A stretch of DNA of 64,000 nucleotides from Bacteroidales bacterium (GCA_014800895.1 JAAVFG010000025.1:1-64000), one strand, 5' to 3'; shown: positions 21,163-31,381, counted from the stretch's first letter. A program made the numbers and translations. Notes: generated by a model not told the origin, from the letters alone.

Positions 21163-22086
21163 ATGAAAATACTTGTTTTCACTGAAAAACCATTTGCAAA
21201 AGCTGCAGTAAAAGCTATTGCCAATACAGTAGATGCTTCAGGAAACGATCTTGAATTAGTAGAGATGGGCACTCGTGAGGATTTTCTCGCGGCTATGCCC
21301 GGCACTGACGGTCTTATAGTACGCAGTGACAAAGTGGATGCTGCAATTATGGATGCAGCTAAAGGGTCTCTTAAGGTTATCGTACGTGCAGGAGCCGGAT
21401 ATGATAATATCGACCTTGACGCTGCTTCCGAACGTAAGATCTGCGTTATGAATACCCCCGGTCAGAACTCCAATGCAGTTGCCGAATTAGTGTTTGGTAT
21501 GATCGTAATGATGTGCCGTAACCAATATAACGGTAAAAGTGGTTCGGAACTGCGCGGAAAGTCTCTCGGTATCTATGCCTATGGTCAGGTCGGAAGAAAT
21601 GTAGCTCGCATCGCTAAAGGTTTCGACATGAAGATTGAGGCTCTTGATAAATTCGTTGACGATGTGGTAATGGAGGCAGATGGTGTAAAGCCTATCCATG
21701 ATGTTGAGCGTCTCTTCTCAGAGAATGATTTTGTTTCTCTTCATATCCCTGCCACACCTGAGACTCGCGGTTCAATCGGCTATGATCTCGTTATGAAGAT
21801 GCCGCAAGGTGGAGTTCTTATCAATACTGCCCGTAAGGAGGTGATTGATGAAGCAGGTCTAATGAAAGCCCTTGAGGAGCGTCCCGACCTCCGTTACGTT
21901 TCCGATATCAAACCGGATACTGCTGAGGAATTTGAGAAGAAGTTTGCCGAGCGTGTTTTCTTCACTCCCAAGAAGATGGGAGCCCAGACAGCAGAGGCTA
22001 ACTTCAATGCAGGTGTAGCGGCTGCCGAGCAGGTGATAGCATACCTTAAAGATGGCTGGGACAAGTATCAGGTGAATAAATTCTAA
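21163..22086 (+). CDS. serA: D-3-phosphoglycerate dehydrogenase, short lysine-type
   Basis: Oxidises 3-phosphoglycerate in the first step of serine synthesis. At 307 residues it has only the substrate and NAD domains, without ACT or other regulatory domains, so serine feedback through an ACT domain is not expected. The usual catalytic His in the TPHIGA motif is replaced: here the loop reads TPKKMGAQTAEAN at 268-280, with Lys at 270/271. Entamoeba and Bacteroides enzymes with this substitution are known and active. It lies between serC and aqpZ. Confidence 0.95.
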   Translation: MKILVFTEKPFAKAAVKAIANTVDASGNDLELVEMGTREDFLAAMPGTDGLIVRSDKVDAAIMDAAKGSLKVIVRAGAGYDNIDLDAASERKICVMNTPGQNSNAVAELVFGMIVMMCRNQYNGKSGSELRGKSLGIYAYGQVGRNVARIAKGFDMKIEALDKFVDDVVMEADGVKPIHDVERLFSENDFVSLHIPATPETRGSIGYDLVMKMPQGGVLINTARKEVIDEAGLMKALEERPDLRYVSDIKPDTAEEFEKKFAERVFFTPKKMGAQTAEANFNAGVAAAEQVIAYLKDGWDKYQVNKF

Positions 22087-22103
22087 TCCTAATACTTTTG
22101 CTT

Positions 22104-22820
22104 ATGAAGAAGTATATTGCCGAAATGATCGGCACTTTCGTCCTGACTCTCATGGGTTGCGGATCAGCCGTATTCGCCGGTATCGGACTTGGCACTACAG
22201 GCTTTGGAGTCTCTACACTTGGTGTGGCATTTGCTTTCGGCCTTGCCGTAATCGCCATGGCATACACTATCGGTAATATCTCAGGATGTCATATTAATCC
22301 CGCGATCACTATGGGTGTATGGGCAAGCGGACGTATGAAAGGTAAAGAGGCTGGAGGATATATGCTGTTCCAGGTTGTAGGAGCTATCATTGCCTCTGCC
22401 GTTATCTATTTCCTCGTTCATACAGGCAATGAGGGAGGTCTTTCAGCGGTATTCAATGATACGACCACAACCGGAGCAAACTCATTCCTCCCCGGGAATA
22501 TTGTTCCGGCATTTGTTGCAGAGTTTATCTTCACTTTTATCTTCGTGCTTGTAGTGCTCGGTACAACCGACTCTAAGAAAGGTGCGGGAGCTTTTGCCGG
22601 GCTCGCTATCGGTTTGACACTGGTATTGGTACACATCGTATGTATTCCAATCACAGGAACTTCCGTAAATCCTGCTCGTTCCATCGGTCCTGCTATCTTT
22701 GCATGTATTCAGGGTGATTGTACTCCTATTTCTCAGATCTGGCTCTTTATTGTGGCTCCTATAGCGGGTGCCCTATTAAGCGCAGGCGTATGGAAATACT
22801 TCGGATCAAAGGAAGACTAA
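22104..22820 (+). CDS. aqpZ: Aquaporin Z-like water channel
   Basis: A six-helix inner-membrane channel of 238 residues. Both NPA boxes are present (65-67 in GCHINPAITMG and 189-191 in SVNPARS), with R192 after the second and H177 in the preceding helix, the selectivity-filter pattern of water-specific AqpZ rather than glycerol facilitators. The frame extends two codons upstream to a TTG, but the ATG at 22104 fits the family. It is the third gene after serC and serA by 17 bases; the functional link to serine synthesis is unclear. A strong terminator follows. Confidence 0.93.
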   Translation: MKKYIAEMIGTFVLTLMGCGSAVFAGIGLGTTGFGVSTLGVAFAFGLAVIAMAYTIGNISGCHINPAITMGVWASGRMKGKEAGGYMLFQVVGAIIASAVIYFLVHTGNEGGLSAVFNDTTTTGANSFLPGNIVPAFVAEFIFTFIFVLVVLGTTDSKKGAGAFAGLAIGLTLVLVHIVCIPITGTSVNPARSIGPAIFACIQGDCTPISQIWLFIVAPIAGALLSAGVWKYFGSKED

Positions 22821-22841
22821 ACACAATAATATAATATATTA

Positions 22842-22876
22842 AGAGAGGAGATTAATTAATTAATCTCCTCTCTTTT
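22842..22876 (+). terminator. Terminator of serC-serA-aqpZ
   Basis: A perfect 16-bp inverted repeat (22842-22857 with 22858-22873, arms AGAGAGGAGATTAATT and its complement) is followed by TTT. The centre must open to form a loop. Confidence 0.9.
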
Positions 22877-22892
22877 GTATTCTTCATTCAGA

Positions 22893-22933
22893 CAAAAATA
22901 GACAAATCCTTGAGAGTATATCTCCCAAGGATT
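22893..22933 (-). terminator. Terminator of the tpiA-SPOR-folE unit
   Basis: An 8-bp stem (AATCCTTG, 22905-22912, with CAAGGATT, 22926-22933) is followed on the minus strand by TATTTTTG. It is 28 bases past the folE stop and faces the aqpZ terminator. Confidence 0.7.
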
Positions 22934-22961
22934 CATATTATATCTGAAAGGGTTTTAGTCG

Positions 22962-23546
22962 TTACTTTCCGAGATGATGCATAAATTCCATTCTCAAGGC
23001 AGGATCAGAAGCAAAGACACCGTTATAATCAAATGTGACAGTGGCAGATTCCTGCTTCTCCACCCCTCTCATCTTCATGCACAGGTGTTCTCCCTCACAA
23101 GCGACTATTACACCTTTAGTAGGAAGAGCTTGAGTAAGTAATTCGCACACCTGACGAGTCAAGCGTTCCTGTACCTGCAAACGACGGGCGAAACTATTAA
23201 CGATTCTTGCCAGTTTAGAGAGTCCGATAATCTTCCCGTCAGGTATATATCCCACAGCCATCTTTCCGAAAAATGGAAGAATATGATGTTCGCAAGTGCT
23301 ATAAAACTCTATATCCTTGACAACCACCATCTGTGAGCCTTCATGTTCAAACACAGCTTGCTTGGCTACTGTCAAAGGATCCTGACGATACCCGGCGGTA
23401 ACATCCAAGATAGCTTTGGCCGCCCGAACAGGAGTCTTCTTAAGTCCTTCTCTTTCCGGATCCTCTCCTATCAGTCGAAGGATAGCCTCATAATGTGACG
23501 CTATCTCCTTAACAAGGTTTTCATCGTGATTCTCTTTTCCTCCCAT
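22962..23546 (-). CDS. folE: GTP cyclohydrolase I
   Basis: Converts GTP to dihydroneopterin triphosphate, the first step of folate and pterin synthesis. The 194-residue protein shows the zinc ligands C85 and H88 in CEHHILPF and C156 in EGEHLCM, and the GLSKLARIV segment of the active site. Length is normal. It is last in the tpiA-SPOR-folE unit, 50 bases after the SPOR gene. Confidence 0.97.
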   Translation of the reverse strand: MGGKENHDENLVKEIASHYEAILRLIGEDPEREGLKKTPVRAAKAILDVTAGYRQDPLTVAKQAVFEHEGSQMVVVKDIEFYSTCEHHILPFFGKMAVGYIPDGKIIGLSKLARIVNSFARRLQVQERLTRQVCELLTQALPTKGVIVACEGEHLCMKMRGVEKQESATVTFDYNGVFASDPALRMEFMHHLGK

Positions 23547-23596
23547 TATAAATTTTCAGTTTAAAATCTGAATAGTTGTCAAACAAAAATATCAAA

Positions 23597-24130
23597 CTAC
23601 TGCTTGATAATGATGATTTCACTATTCACTACTCGCATTTCACCGGCGAAATTCGGGAATGCTCTCTTAAGCTCCAGAAGAGCAGAGTGAGCTTCCTGCT
23701 GAGTCTGGAAGTTTCCTACGCGACAATACCAGTTAGGCGAACTTGAAAAAGTATAGACCTGTCCCCTATACTTGGGAAAACGCTGTGAAATTGCATTTGC
23801 CCGCATCTTCACGCGCGCTTCAAGGGTTGACTGATCCCGTCCGTCAGAAAAGACCTGGACTCTGTAACCCCGAATCTTATTGATACCGGGTTTAAGATTA
23901 TCGCGCCGGCGTTCCACATGTTTCTTATGAGCTGCCGGAGGAGTCACGAGCAGATCCAAGATACGTTGCGGACCATCGATCTCTACCGTACCGTTTGAGG
24001 AGTCCTGGATTATCTCAATCGCATTCTTGGCTCCTTCCTTATCATCTACAACAGATTGCGCCGCAATCATTGTCGGTAATGACAATGATGCGACGGCAAC
24101 CGTATAGATAAGGATATTTCTCAGTCTCAC
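23597..24130 (-). CDS. SPOR-domain periplasmic protein
   Basis: A 177-residue exported protein. Residues 1-24 are a signal peptide ending at AAQ. The C-terminal half, about 88-177 (RGYRVQVFSDG...WYCRVGNFQTQQEA), is a SPOR domain, which binds glycan strands lacking stem peptides at division sites. The middle is basic (KKHVERRRDNLKPG) and may be a linker. It sits between tpiA and folE with 26- and 50-base gaps. A role in septal wall remodelling is inferred from the domain. Confidence 0.88.
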   Translation of the reverse strand: MRLRNILIYTVAVASLSLPTMIAAQSVVDDKEGAKNAIEIIQDSSNGTVEIDGPQRILDLLVTPPAAHKKHVERRRDNLKPGINKIRGYRVQVFSDGRDQSTLEARVKMRANAISQRFPKYRGQVYTFSSSPNWYCRVGNFQTQQEAHSALLELKRAFPNFAGEMRVVNSEIIIIKQ

Positions 24131-24156
24131 ATTGATTGAATATGAGGTGGAAAATT

Positions 24157-24909
24157 TCAGAATGACTCAATTATACCGAGGAATGATTCTGCGTCAAGAG
24201 CTGCACCACCGATAAGACCACCGTCTACATCGGGCTTTGCAAAAAGCTCTTTCGCATTTGAAGGCTTGCAGCTACCGCCATAAAGGATGCTGGTGTTCTC
24301 TGCAATCTCCTTGCCATACTTATCCTCGATAACCTTACGGATATGAGCGTGCATATCCTGTGCCTGCTCAGCAGTAGCAGTCTTGCCTGTACCGATAGCC
24401 CATACCGGCTCATAAGCAATCACGATTTTGCTGAAGTCCTCGGGAGAGAGCTCAAAGAGAGCCTCTACCTGACCTTTTACAACATCGTTATATGTGCCAT
24501 TCTCGCGTTCCTCAAGCACCTCGCCTACACAGAAGATAGGCTTGAGGTCGTTTGCCAATGCCTGCTTTGTCTTCTCAAGAAGCTGAGCATTGTTCTCACC
24601 AAAATACTGGCGACGCTCGCTGTGACCAAGGATAACATACTCAGCGCCTGTAGATTTTACCATTGATGCGCTAACTTCACCGGTGTATGCACCCTTTGCA
24701 TGCTCTGAGCAGTTCTCTGCGCCAAGCTTTACGAGATCATTCTCAAGAACAGCGTTCACACTTGTAAGATGAGTGAAAGGTACACATGTAATAACCTCGC
24801 AGTTTACTTTCTTCCCTTTAAGAAGAGTATTGATATTGTTTGCAAGCTCTACTCCTTCGTCGAGAGTAGTATTCATTTTCCAGTTTCCTGCTACGATATT
24901 CTTTCTCAT
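24157..24909 (-). CDS. tpiA: Triosephosphate isomerase
   Basis: Interconverts dihydroxyacetone phosphate and glyceraldehyde 3-phosphate in glycolysis. From the ATG at 24909 the protein has 250 residues with the catalytic K11 (GNWKMN), H96 (LGHSERR) and E167 ([11 protein letters not shown]). The frame continues upstream to 24945, but the promoter -7 box at 24933-24940 lies within that extension, so the longer start is excluded. First gene of the tpiA-SPOR-folE unit and divergent from uvrB. Confidence 0.98.
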   Translation of the reverse strand: MRKNIVAGNWKMNTTLDEGVELANNINTLLKGKKVNCEVITCVPFTHLTSVNAVLENDLVKLGAENCSEHAKGAYTGEVSASMVKSTGAEYVILGHSERRQYFGENNAQLLEKTKQALANDLKPIFCVGEVLEERENGTYNDVVKGQVEALFELSPEDFSKIVIAYEPVWAIGTGKTATAEQAQDMHAHIRKVIEDKYGKEIAENTSILYGGSCKPSNAKELFAKPDVDGGLIGGAALDAESFLGIIESF

Positions 24910-24932
24910 TGTTTTTTGGGTTTTGTTTACTG

Positions 24933-24964
24933 CAAAATTAACCATTTTTCCTCTTTCCTACAAA
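24933..24964 (-). promoter_or_regulatory. Promoter of tpiA-SPOR-folE
   Basis: On the minus strand TTTG (24961-24964), a 20-base spacer and TAATTTTG (24933-24940) match the consensus fully. The predicted leader is about 20 bases. Confidence 0.85.
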
Positions 24965-25010
24965 TAATTCTCCCTTAATTCGCGTCTTTTACTCATTATT
25001 ATTCTAATTC

Positions 25011-25041
25011 TTGCCGTTCATCTCATTTTTTATTATCTTTG
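25011..25041 (+). promoter_or_regulatory. Promoter of uvrB
   Basis: TTG (25011-25013), a 20-base spacer and TATCTTTG (25034-25041) match fully. The predicted leader is about 50 bases. I see no obvious SOS-type palindrome overlapping it. Confidence 0.85.
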
Positions 25042-25096
25042 TCTGTTTATTAAATATAGAAAAATCGTCTTTATCATTCATTAAAAAAAGTCAAAC

Positions 25097-27193
25097 ATGA
25101 ATTTCCAACTGACTGCAGATTATATACCCACCGGAGATCAACCGGAAGCAATAAAAGAATTAGTAACGGGCGTGGAAGATGGCCTGAAACATCAGACTCT
25201 ATTGGGTGTGACCGGTTCGGGAAAAACCTTCACTATGGCGAATGTCATTAAGGAAGTAAAGCGCCCTACCTTGATTTTATCTCATAATAAAACTCTGGCA
25301 GCACAATTATATTCGGAATTCAAATCGTTTTTTCCCGACAATTCAGTTCAATATTTCGTCAGCTATTATGACTATTACCAGCCGGAGGCATATATCCCTT
25401 CATCCGACAAATACATCGAGAAGGATCTGATGATCAACGAACAGATCGAAAAACTCCGGCTCTCCACCGTAGCCGCACTCCTCTCAGGACGACGAGATGT
25501 AGTTGTCGTATCAAGTGTGAGCTGTATCTACGGTATGGGTAATCCTGAGGATTTCTCACAAACCGTTGTTAATATACAGGTAGGTCAGAGGATAAGCCGC
25601 AATCAGTTTCTCCGCAAACTGGTTGACTCCCTTTATTCCCGGACGGAAATAGATCTGAACCACGGACAATTCCGGGTAAAAGGCGACACTGTGGATATCA
25701 TGTTATCTTTTGAGGATATCCAGCTGCGTGTCACATTCTGGGGAGATGAAATTGAAAAGATACAGACAGTCGATCCTCTATCGGGAATGCCTATTGCCGA
25801 GCTTGAGGGATTTAATATATATCCCGCAAACATATTTGTATCTTCAAAAGAGAGGACCGCGTCTGCAGTAAATCAGATTGCAGTGGATCTCGGGGCTCAA
25901 TGTGACTTCTTCATTAAGGAAGGGAAACTTATGGAGGCTGAACGTCTGAAGGAACGTGTCACTTATGACCTTGAAATGATTAAGGAATTGGGACATTGTT
26001 CAGGTATTGAAAATTACTCGCGATATTTCGATGGACGAGAGCCGGGTATGCGACCTTTCTGCCTTCTGGATTATTTCCCGAAAGATTATCTTACTATCAT
26101 AGATGAAAGTCACGTTACTCTACCTCAGATTCGAGGCATGAATGGAGGTGACCTCTCAAGGAAAATGAACCTGGTGGAGTATGGCTTCCGGCTTCCTGCC
26201 GCTATCGACAACCGTCCGCTGAAGTTTGATGAATTCGAGCAACTGACTAATCAGGTCATTTATGTATCCGCTACTCCGGGTGACTATGAGCTCCAGCAGA
26301 CAGAAGGTGTATTTACAGAGCAAGTGATACGTCCTACCGGTCTGCTTGACCCTGAAATAGAGATACGCCCCACCATGAATCAGATTGATGACCTCATGGA
26401 GGAGATAAGAAAGAGAATAGATCAGGATGAAAGAGTATTGGTTACTACCCTTACGAAGCGTATGGCTGAGGAGCTGGATGCGCACCTGCGTAAATGGGGT
26501 GTTAACTCCGCGTATATCCATAGTGATGTTGATACTCTTGAACGAATCCGTATTCTTGAGGATCTTCGTCAGGGAGTATATGATGTCCTTATTGGTGTCA
26601 ACCTTCTTCGAGAAGGTCTCGATCTTCCTCAGGTCAGTCTGGTTGCTATTCTTGATGCCGATAAAGAGGGCTTCCTGAGAAACCATCGTTCACTTACTCA
26701 GACAGCAGGACGTGCCGCCCGAAATGTCAACGGCAAAGTCATAATGTATGCAGATAAAATCACTGACAGCATGCAGAAGACTATTGACGAGACCGAACGT
26801 CGTCGTGCCAAACAGATACAATACAACAGAGAAAACGGTATAGTTCCTACTCCTATCGTCAAAAAATCTTCCGGTCGTGAACTCCTTGAAATTTATGGAG
26901 AGGAAGCAGCCGAAAGAGGAACAGAAATCCGGCAACCTCGTAAAGAACCAAAATTGGTCAAGCCACGCGATATCAAAAAACCGGCACCACGAGCTTATAT
27001 TGAGGAGGAGCATACCGTATCTATGGCAGCCGACCCGGTTCTGGAGTATATGTCTAAGTCTGAATTGGAACATCAGGCGGCGAAAATTAAATCCGATATG
27101 ATCAAAGCCGCTCGCAATACAGATTTCATCGAAGCTGCACGTCTGCGCGACGAACTTATAAAACTGCAGGAATTGATAGGCGAACCGGCGTAA
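25097..27193 (+). CDS. uvrB: Excinuclease ABC subunit B
   Basis: The central helicase-like damage verifier of nucleotide excision repair. The 698-residue protein has Walker A GVTGSGKT at 37-44, the beta-hairpin YYDYYQPEAYIP that clamps one DNA strand, helicase motifs through RAARN, and a C-terminal UVR domain (about 655-692) that contacts UvrC. Length is slightly above the 670-680 norm because of a basic linker rich in Lys and Pro. It has its own promoter and heads a probable four-gene run with ygiQ. Confidence 0.98.
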   Translation: MNFQLTADYIPTGDQPEAIKELVTGVEDGLKHQTLLGVTGSGKTFTMANVIKEVKRPTLILSHNKTLAAQLYSEFKSFFPDNSVQYFVSYYDYYQPEAYIPSSDKYIEKDLMINEQIEKLRLSTVAALLSGRRDVVVVSSVSCIYGMGNPEDFSQTVVNIQVGQRISRNQFLRKLVDSLYSRTEIDLNHGQFRVKGDTVDIMLSFEDIQLRVTFWGDEIEKIQTVDPLSGMPIAELEGFNIYPANIFVSSKERTASAVNQIAVDLGAQCDFFIKEGKLMEAERLKERVTYDLEMIKELGHCSGIENYSRYFDGREPGMRPFCLLDYFPKDYLTIIDESHVTLPQIRGMNGGDLSRKMNLVEYGFRLPAAIDNRPLKFDEFEQLTNQVIYVSATPGDYELQQTEGVFTEQVIRPTGLLDPEIEIRPTMNQIDDLMEEIRKRIDQDERVLVTTLTKRMAEELDAHLRKWGVNSAYIHSDVDTLERIRILEDLRQGVYDVLIGVNLLREGLDLPQVSLVAILDADKEGFLRNHRSLTQTAGRAARNVNGKVIMYADKITDSMQKTIDETERRRAKQIQYNRENGIVPTPIVKKSSGRELLEIYGEEAAERGTEIRQPRKEPKLVKPRDIKKPAPRAYIEEEHTVSMAADPVLEYMSKSELEHQAAKIKSDMIKAARNTDFIEAARLRDELIKLQELIGEPA

Positions 27194-27245
27194 ATCTAAA
27201 AAAAGAAGAAAGTCTTTTTAGAACTTAACTTAAAGGTATTCTTTA

Positions 27246-29231
27246 ATGGCAGATAAACAAAGAACTTTCGTAACCTCAAAAGAGAAAAAAGATATAAAAG
27301 GGCATACACAATCCCCCACTCCATACTTACCGCTACCTCCTAAGTCGGCGTATCTTCCGACGTCAAAAGATGAAATGGAAGCACTGGGGTGGGAGCAAGC
27401 GGATGTCATAATCTTTTCAGGAGATGCTTATGTAGACCATCCTTCTTTTGGAGCCGCTGTCATAGGAAGGACCCTTCAGTCAATTGGATTGAAGGTTGCG
27501 ATAGTGCCTCAACCAAATTGGCGGGATGACCTTAGGGATTTTAAGAAACTGGGTCGCCCGCGACTATTTTTCGGAGTATCCGCAGGCGCTATGGATTCAA
27601 TGGTAAATCATTATACAGCCAATCGTCGGCTTCGTCATGATGACGCCTATACTCCGGGAGGAAGACATGGTATGCGACCGGATTATCCCACCATTGTATA
27701 CTCAAAGATTCTTAAAGATCTCTATCCCGATGTGCCGGTAATTGCCGGGGGTATTGAAGCATCTTTAAGAAGAGTAGCTCATTACGATTATTGGCAGGAC
27801 AGACTCCGACCATCCATCCTGGCTGATGCCAGCGCGGATATGATAGTATATGGAATGGGTGAGAAGCCCATGAAGGAGATTGTTAACAGGCTTGAGAAGG
27901 GAGAAAAGATAGAAGAGATTAAGGATGTGAAACAAACTGTCATCTTTACATCCGAAAAACCTAAAGAAGGTGATATAATTTTATCATCATATGAGGAGTG
28001 TTTGAAAGATAAAAAGAAACAGGCGCTCAATTTCCGCCATGTTGAAGAGGAATCAAATAAAATTGAGGGAAAGACTCTCTGGCAAAGTACCGGGGGAAGA
28101 ATGATAAAAATCAACCCTATGTTTCCTCCTCTCTCAACTGAGGAGACTAACGCCTCATATGACCTCCCGTATACTCGGATGCCCCACCCCCGTTATCGTG
28201 GCAAAACCATCCCGGCTTACGATATGATACGCCATTCCGTGTGTTTGCATCGCGGATGTTTTGGAGGATGTGCTTTCTGCACAATTTCAGCACATCAAGG
28301 GAAATTCATATCTTCACGCTCTAAGGATTCCATTCTCAAAGAGGTCAAAAAGGTGACAGAGATGCCGGATTTCAAAGGATATATCTCTGATCTGGGGGGA
28401 CCCTCTGCCAATATGTATGCAATGGGTGGTAAAAATAAGGAAATATGCAGAAAATGTGCCCGTCCTTCTTGTCTCCATCCTAAACCTTGTCCTAATCTTG
28501 ACAATAACCATGCACCCCTTCTGGATATATACCGCTCTGTCGATGCTTTACCGCAGATAAAGAAGTCATTTATCGGAAGTGGTGTAAGGTATGATCTTGC
28601 TATGGCTCCTGCAAAAGATGAAAAGACTGATGCAATAAATAAAAAGTATATTCAGGAATTAATCGCCGATCATGTCAGCGGTCGCCTTAAAGTTGCTCCC
28701 GAACATACTTCGGAAAAGGTGCTCGACTGCATGCGAAAACCCTCTTTCTCTCTTTTCCACAAGTTCAAGAGAACATTTGATAAAGTGAATGAGGAGAAGG
28801 GTCTGCGTCAACAACTCATCCCCTATTTCATCTCCTCTCATCCGGCATGTATGGAAGAAGATATGGCGGAGTTGGCTGCAGAAACAAAAAAATTGAATTT
28901 TCAGTTAGAACAAGTGCAAGACTTCACTCCCACTCCTATGACAGTCGCTACCGAGATTTATTATACGGGCTACCATCCGTATACCGGAGAAAAGGTCTTC
29001 ACCGCCAGAACTGAAAAGGAGAAATTAGCCCAAAGGGAATTCTTTTTTTGGTATAAGCCGGAGAATAAAGCACATATCGTCTCAGAACTCCGGAAGATGG
29101 GAAGAAAAGATTTAGTGGCGGCTTTATATGATAATCCCCCACGGCATCATGGTATGGCTCCTCGAGGAAGAACAATCCCCCTAAAGGATAATTCACCCAA
29201 AGCCTCTACTCACAGGAGGAAACGACATTAA
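27246..29231 (+). CDS. YgiQ-family radical SAM protein
   Basis: A 661-residue radical SAM enzyme of unknown reaction. The iron-sulfur cluster motif is C338, C342 and C345 in RGCFGGCAFC, an N-terminal B12-binding-like region precedes it (SGDAYVDHPSFG..., about 56-72), and the C-terminal DUF3362-type region carries a basic, glycine-rich tail. A further cysteine group (CRKCARPSC...CPN) near 400-415 may hold another metal. Widespread in bacteria under this name. It follows uvrB by 52 bases, so it may share its transcript. Confidence 0.92.
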   Translation: MADKQRTFVTSKEKKDIKGHTQSPTPYLPLPPKSAYLPTSKDEMEALGWEQADVIIFSGDAYVDHPSFGAAVIGRTLQSIGLKVAIVPQPNWRDDLRDFKKLGRPRLFFGVSAGAMDSMVNHYTANRRLRHDDAYTPGGRHGMRPDYPTIVYSKILKDLYPDVPVIAGGIEASLRRVAHYDYWQDRLRPSILADASADMIVYGMGEKPMKEIVNRLEKGEKIEEIKDVKQTVIFTSEKPKEGDIILSSYEECLKDKKKQALNFRHVEEESNKIEGKTLWQSTGGRMIKINPMFPPLSTEETNASYDLPYTRMPHPRYRGKTIPAYDMIRHSVCLHRGCFGGCAFCTISAHQGKFISSRSKDSILKEVKKVTEMPDFKGYISDLGGPSANMYAMGGKNKEICRKCARPSCLHPKPCPNLDNNHAPLLDIYRSVDALPQIKKSFIGSGVRYDLAMAPAKDEKTDAINKKYIQELIADHVSGRLKVAPEHTSEKVLDCMRKPSFSLFHKFKRTFDKVNEEKGLRQQLIPYFISSHPACMEEDMAELAAETKKLNFQLEQVQDFTPTPMTVATEIYYTGYHPYTGEKVFTARTEKEKLAQREFFFWYKPENKAHIVSELRKMGRKDLVAALYDNPPRHHGMAPRGRTIPLKDNSPKASTHRRKRH

Positions 29232-29266
29232 GAGAACTTTTTAATTTTTAACCCATAAATACTGAT

Positions 29267-31381
29267 ATGAACAAAGCTAAAATCGCTATGAGCGCAATGC
29301 TTTTGCCTATCTCGCTCGCAAGCTGTCAGAAGGATAAGACTCCTGACACTGTGATAGAAAAGCCCGAGATAGCTATTTCCAACGGAATGATTACTCCGGA
29401 GGTATTGGAAGCTTTCGGACGTATTTCCGAAGCAGTTCCTTCTCCGGATGGAAAGAGCATCATCTTTACACTCGCCTATGAGAGCATAGAGCTTAACAAG
29501 GGGAATGCAGAGATCTATTCTGTTGATGCTGAAGGAAAGAATATGACCCGTCTGACTAAAACGGCAGGTTCTGAGTCAAATCTCCGTTGGATTGAATCGG
29601 GAAAGAAGATAGCTTTCCTCCGCTATGATAAGGAATCCGAGGCTACACAGCTCTTTACAATGAATCCTGACGGAAGCGGCGAGAAGAAAGTATCGGATAT
29701 CAAGAATGGTATCAACTGTTTTGAGATATCTCCCGATGGCAAAAAGATAATCTTTGCAAGCAACATTGACGATTTCAACAAAAAGGATGAGGAGCTCTTT
29801 AAAGATCTTCCCAAAACTACAGGTCGTGTAGTCGATGACCTCGGTTATAAACATTGGGACGAATGGATCACTTCCATACCCCACCCCTTCGTAGCTGACT
29901 TCAATGGAGAAGCTGTTGAAAACGCGGTGGATATCATGGCAGGCGAACCATTTGAATGTCCCATGCTCCCCTTTGGAGGTGCGGAATCTTTTGCATGGAG
30001 TCCTGACAGCAAGAAACTCATCTATGTTTCCCGTAAGGAAAAAGGGATGGATATGGTATTTTCTACCGACTCCAATCTCTATCTGTATGATCTTGAGACA
30101 AAGAACACCAAGAACCTTACAGAAGGGATGCCCGGTTATGACACTGACCCTGTTTTCTCTCCCGATGGCTCTACTATCGCATGGCTCTCTATGGCGACTG
30201 CTAAATATGAGAGTGACAAAAAGCGTCTTATGCTGATGAATGTCGACGGTAGCAATAAGCGTGACCTTACCGCAAATTGGGATTATTGGCCTGAAAATAT
30301 CGCATGGGCTGAGGATGGCAAGAACATATGGTTTAACGGCTATTATCAGGGAGTCTCTCCTGTGTTCACCATCAATGTTGAAACAGCCGCAATCGATACC
30401 ATCGCCAACGGACAGTGTGACTTTGCCGGGGTTGCCCCGCTCAGTAACGGAAAGGCTATTGCACTTCGTCATTCCATGCGGTCGCCCAATGAGATTGTTC
30501 TCGTTGAAAAAGGCGCTCAGGTAAAAGATCTGACTTCAGTAAATGCTGATCTCCTTGCTCAGCTTAAACTGGGAGAGGTAAAGAAGGTGATGGTTCCTAC
30601 CACTGACGGTAAGGAGATGACATGCTGGGAAATTCTTCCTCCCGATTTTGATCCTAATAAAAAGTATCCTGCCATACTCTATTGTCAGGGTGGACCCCAG
30701 CAGGCAGTAAGCCAGTTCTGGAGCTATAGATGGAACTTCATGATTATGGCGGCTAACGGATATGTTGTGATAGCCCCTAACCGTCGAGGTCTCCCCGGCT
30801 TCGGAGAGGAATGGAATCGTCAGATTTCAGGTGACTATGGCGGTCAGAATATGAAAGATTACTTCTCAGCAACCGATTATATAAAGTCACGCCCTTATGT
30901 TGACGCTGATCGCGTAGGAGCAATCGGTGCAAGCTATGGTGGTTTCTCCGCATATTGGCTGGCAGGTCATAATGATGGACGTTTCGCTGCTATTATCGCT
31001 CATGCAGGTATCTTCAATCTTGAGGCACAATACCTTGAGACCGAAGAGATGTGGTTTGCTGATTTTGACCTTGGCGGTCCTTATTGGGAAAAAGATAACG
31101 AGGTTGCACAGCGCACTTATGCCACATCTCCCCATCGTTTTGTGAATAACTGGCAGTGTCCTATGCTTATCACCATCGGCGAACTCGATTACCGTATCCT
31201 CGCGTCGCAGGGTATGCAGGCATTCAATGCCGCCAAGATGCACGGACTTGAAGCTGAGATGCTCGTTTTCCCCGATGAAAACCACTGGGTGCTTAAACCT
31301 CAGAACGCTATTCTCTGGCAACGTGTATTCTTCCGCTTCCTTGATAAATACTTAAAAGATAATAAGACTACTAAACAGTAA
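29267..31381 (+). CDS. S9 family prolyl oligopeptidase-like lipoprotein (dipeptidyl peptidase 5-like)
   Basis: A 704-residue serine peptidase likely held in the envelope. A lipoprotein signal ends at C20 (SLASC). The middle forms a WD40-like propeller with repeated SPDG/SPDS motifs, and the C-terminal alpha/beta hydrolase domain has the nucleophile in GASYGGFSAYW, the Asp in GELDYR and the His in DENHW. The nearest known type is periplasmic DPP5 of Bacteroidales, which clips dipeptides from peptides for amino-acid fermentation. It lies 35 bases after ygiQ and five before the calcium ATPase. Confidence 0.9.
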   Translation: MNKAKIAMSAMLLPISLASCQKDKTPDTVIEKPEIAISNGMITPEVLEAFGRISEAVPSPDGKSIIFTLAYESIELNKGNAEIYSVDAEGKNMTRLTKTAGSESNLRWIESGKKIAFLRYDKESEATQLFTMNPDGSGEKKVSDIKNGINCFEISPDGKKIIFASNIDDFNKKDEELFKDLPKTTGRVVDDLGYKHWDEWITSIPHPFVADFNGEAVENAVDIMAGEPFECPMLPFGGAESFAWSPDSKKLIYVSRKEKGMDMVFSTDSNLYLYDLETKNTKNLTEGMPGYDTDPVFSPDGSTIAWLSMATAKYESDKKRLMLMNVDGSNKRDLTANWDYWPENIAWAEDGKNIWFNGYYQGVSPVFTINVETAAIDTIANGQCDFAGVAPLSNGKAIALRHSMRSPNEIVLVEKGAQVKDLTSVNADLLAQLKLGEVKKVMVPTTDGKEMTCWEILPPDFDPNKKYPAILYCQGGPQQAVSQFWSYRWNFMIMAANGYVVIAPNRRGLPGFGEEWNRQISGDYGGQNMKDYFSATDYIKSRPYVDADRVGAIGASYGGFSAYWLAGHNDGRFAAIIAHAGIFNLEAQYLETEEMWFADFDLGGPYWEKDNEVAQRTYATSPHRFVNNWQCPMLITIGELDYRILASQGMQAFNAAKMHGLEAEMLVFPDENHWVLKPQNAILWQRVFFRFLDKYLKDNKTTKQ

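Noticed and set aside
22093-22100. TACTTTTG as a -7 box for aqpZ
   Set aside because: It lies four bases before the ATG with no TTG at the right distance, and aqpZ follows serA by only 17 bases, so read-through from serC is more likely.
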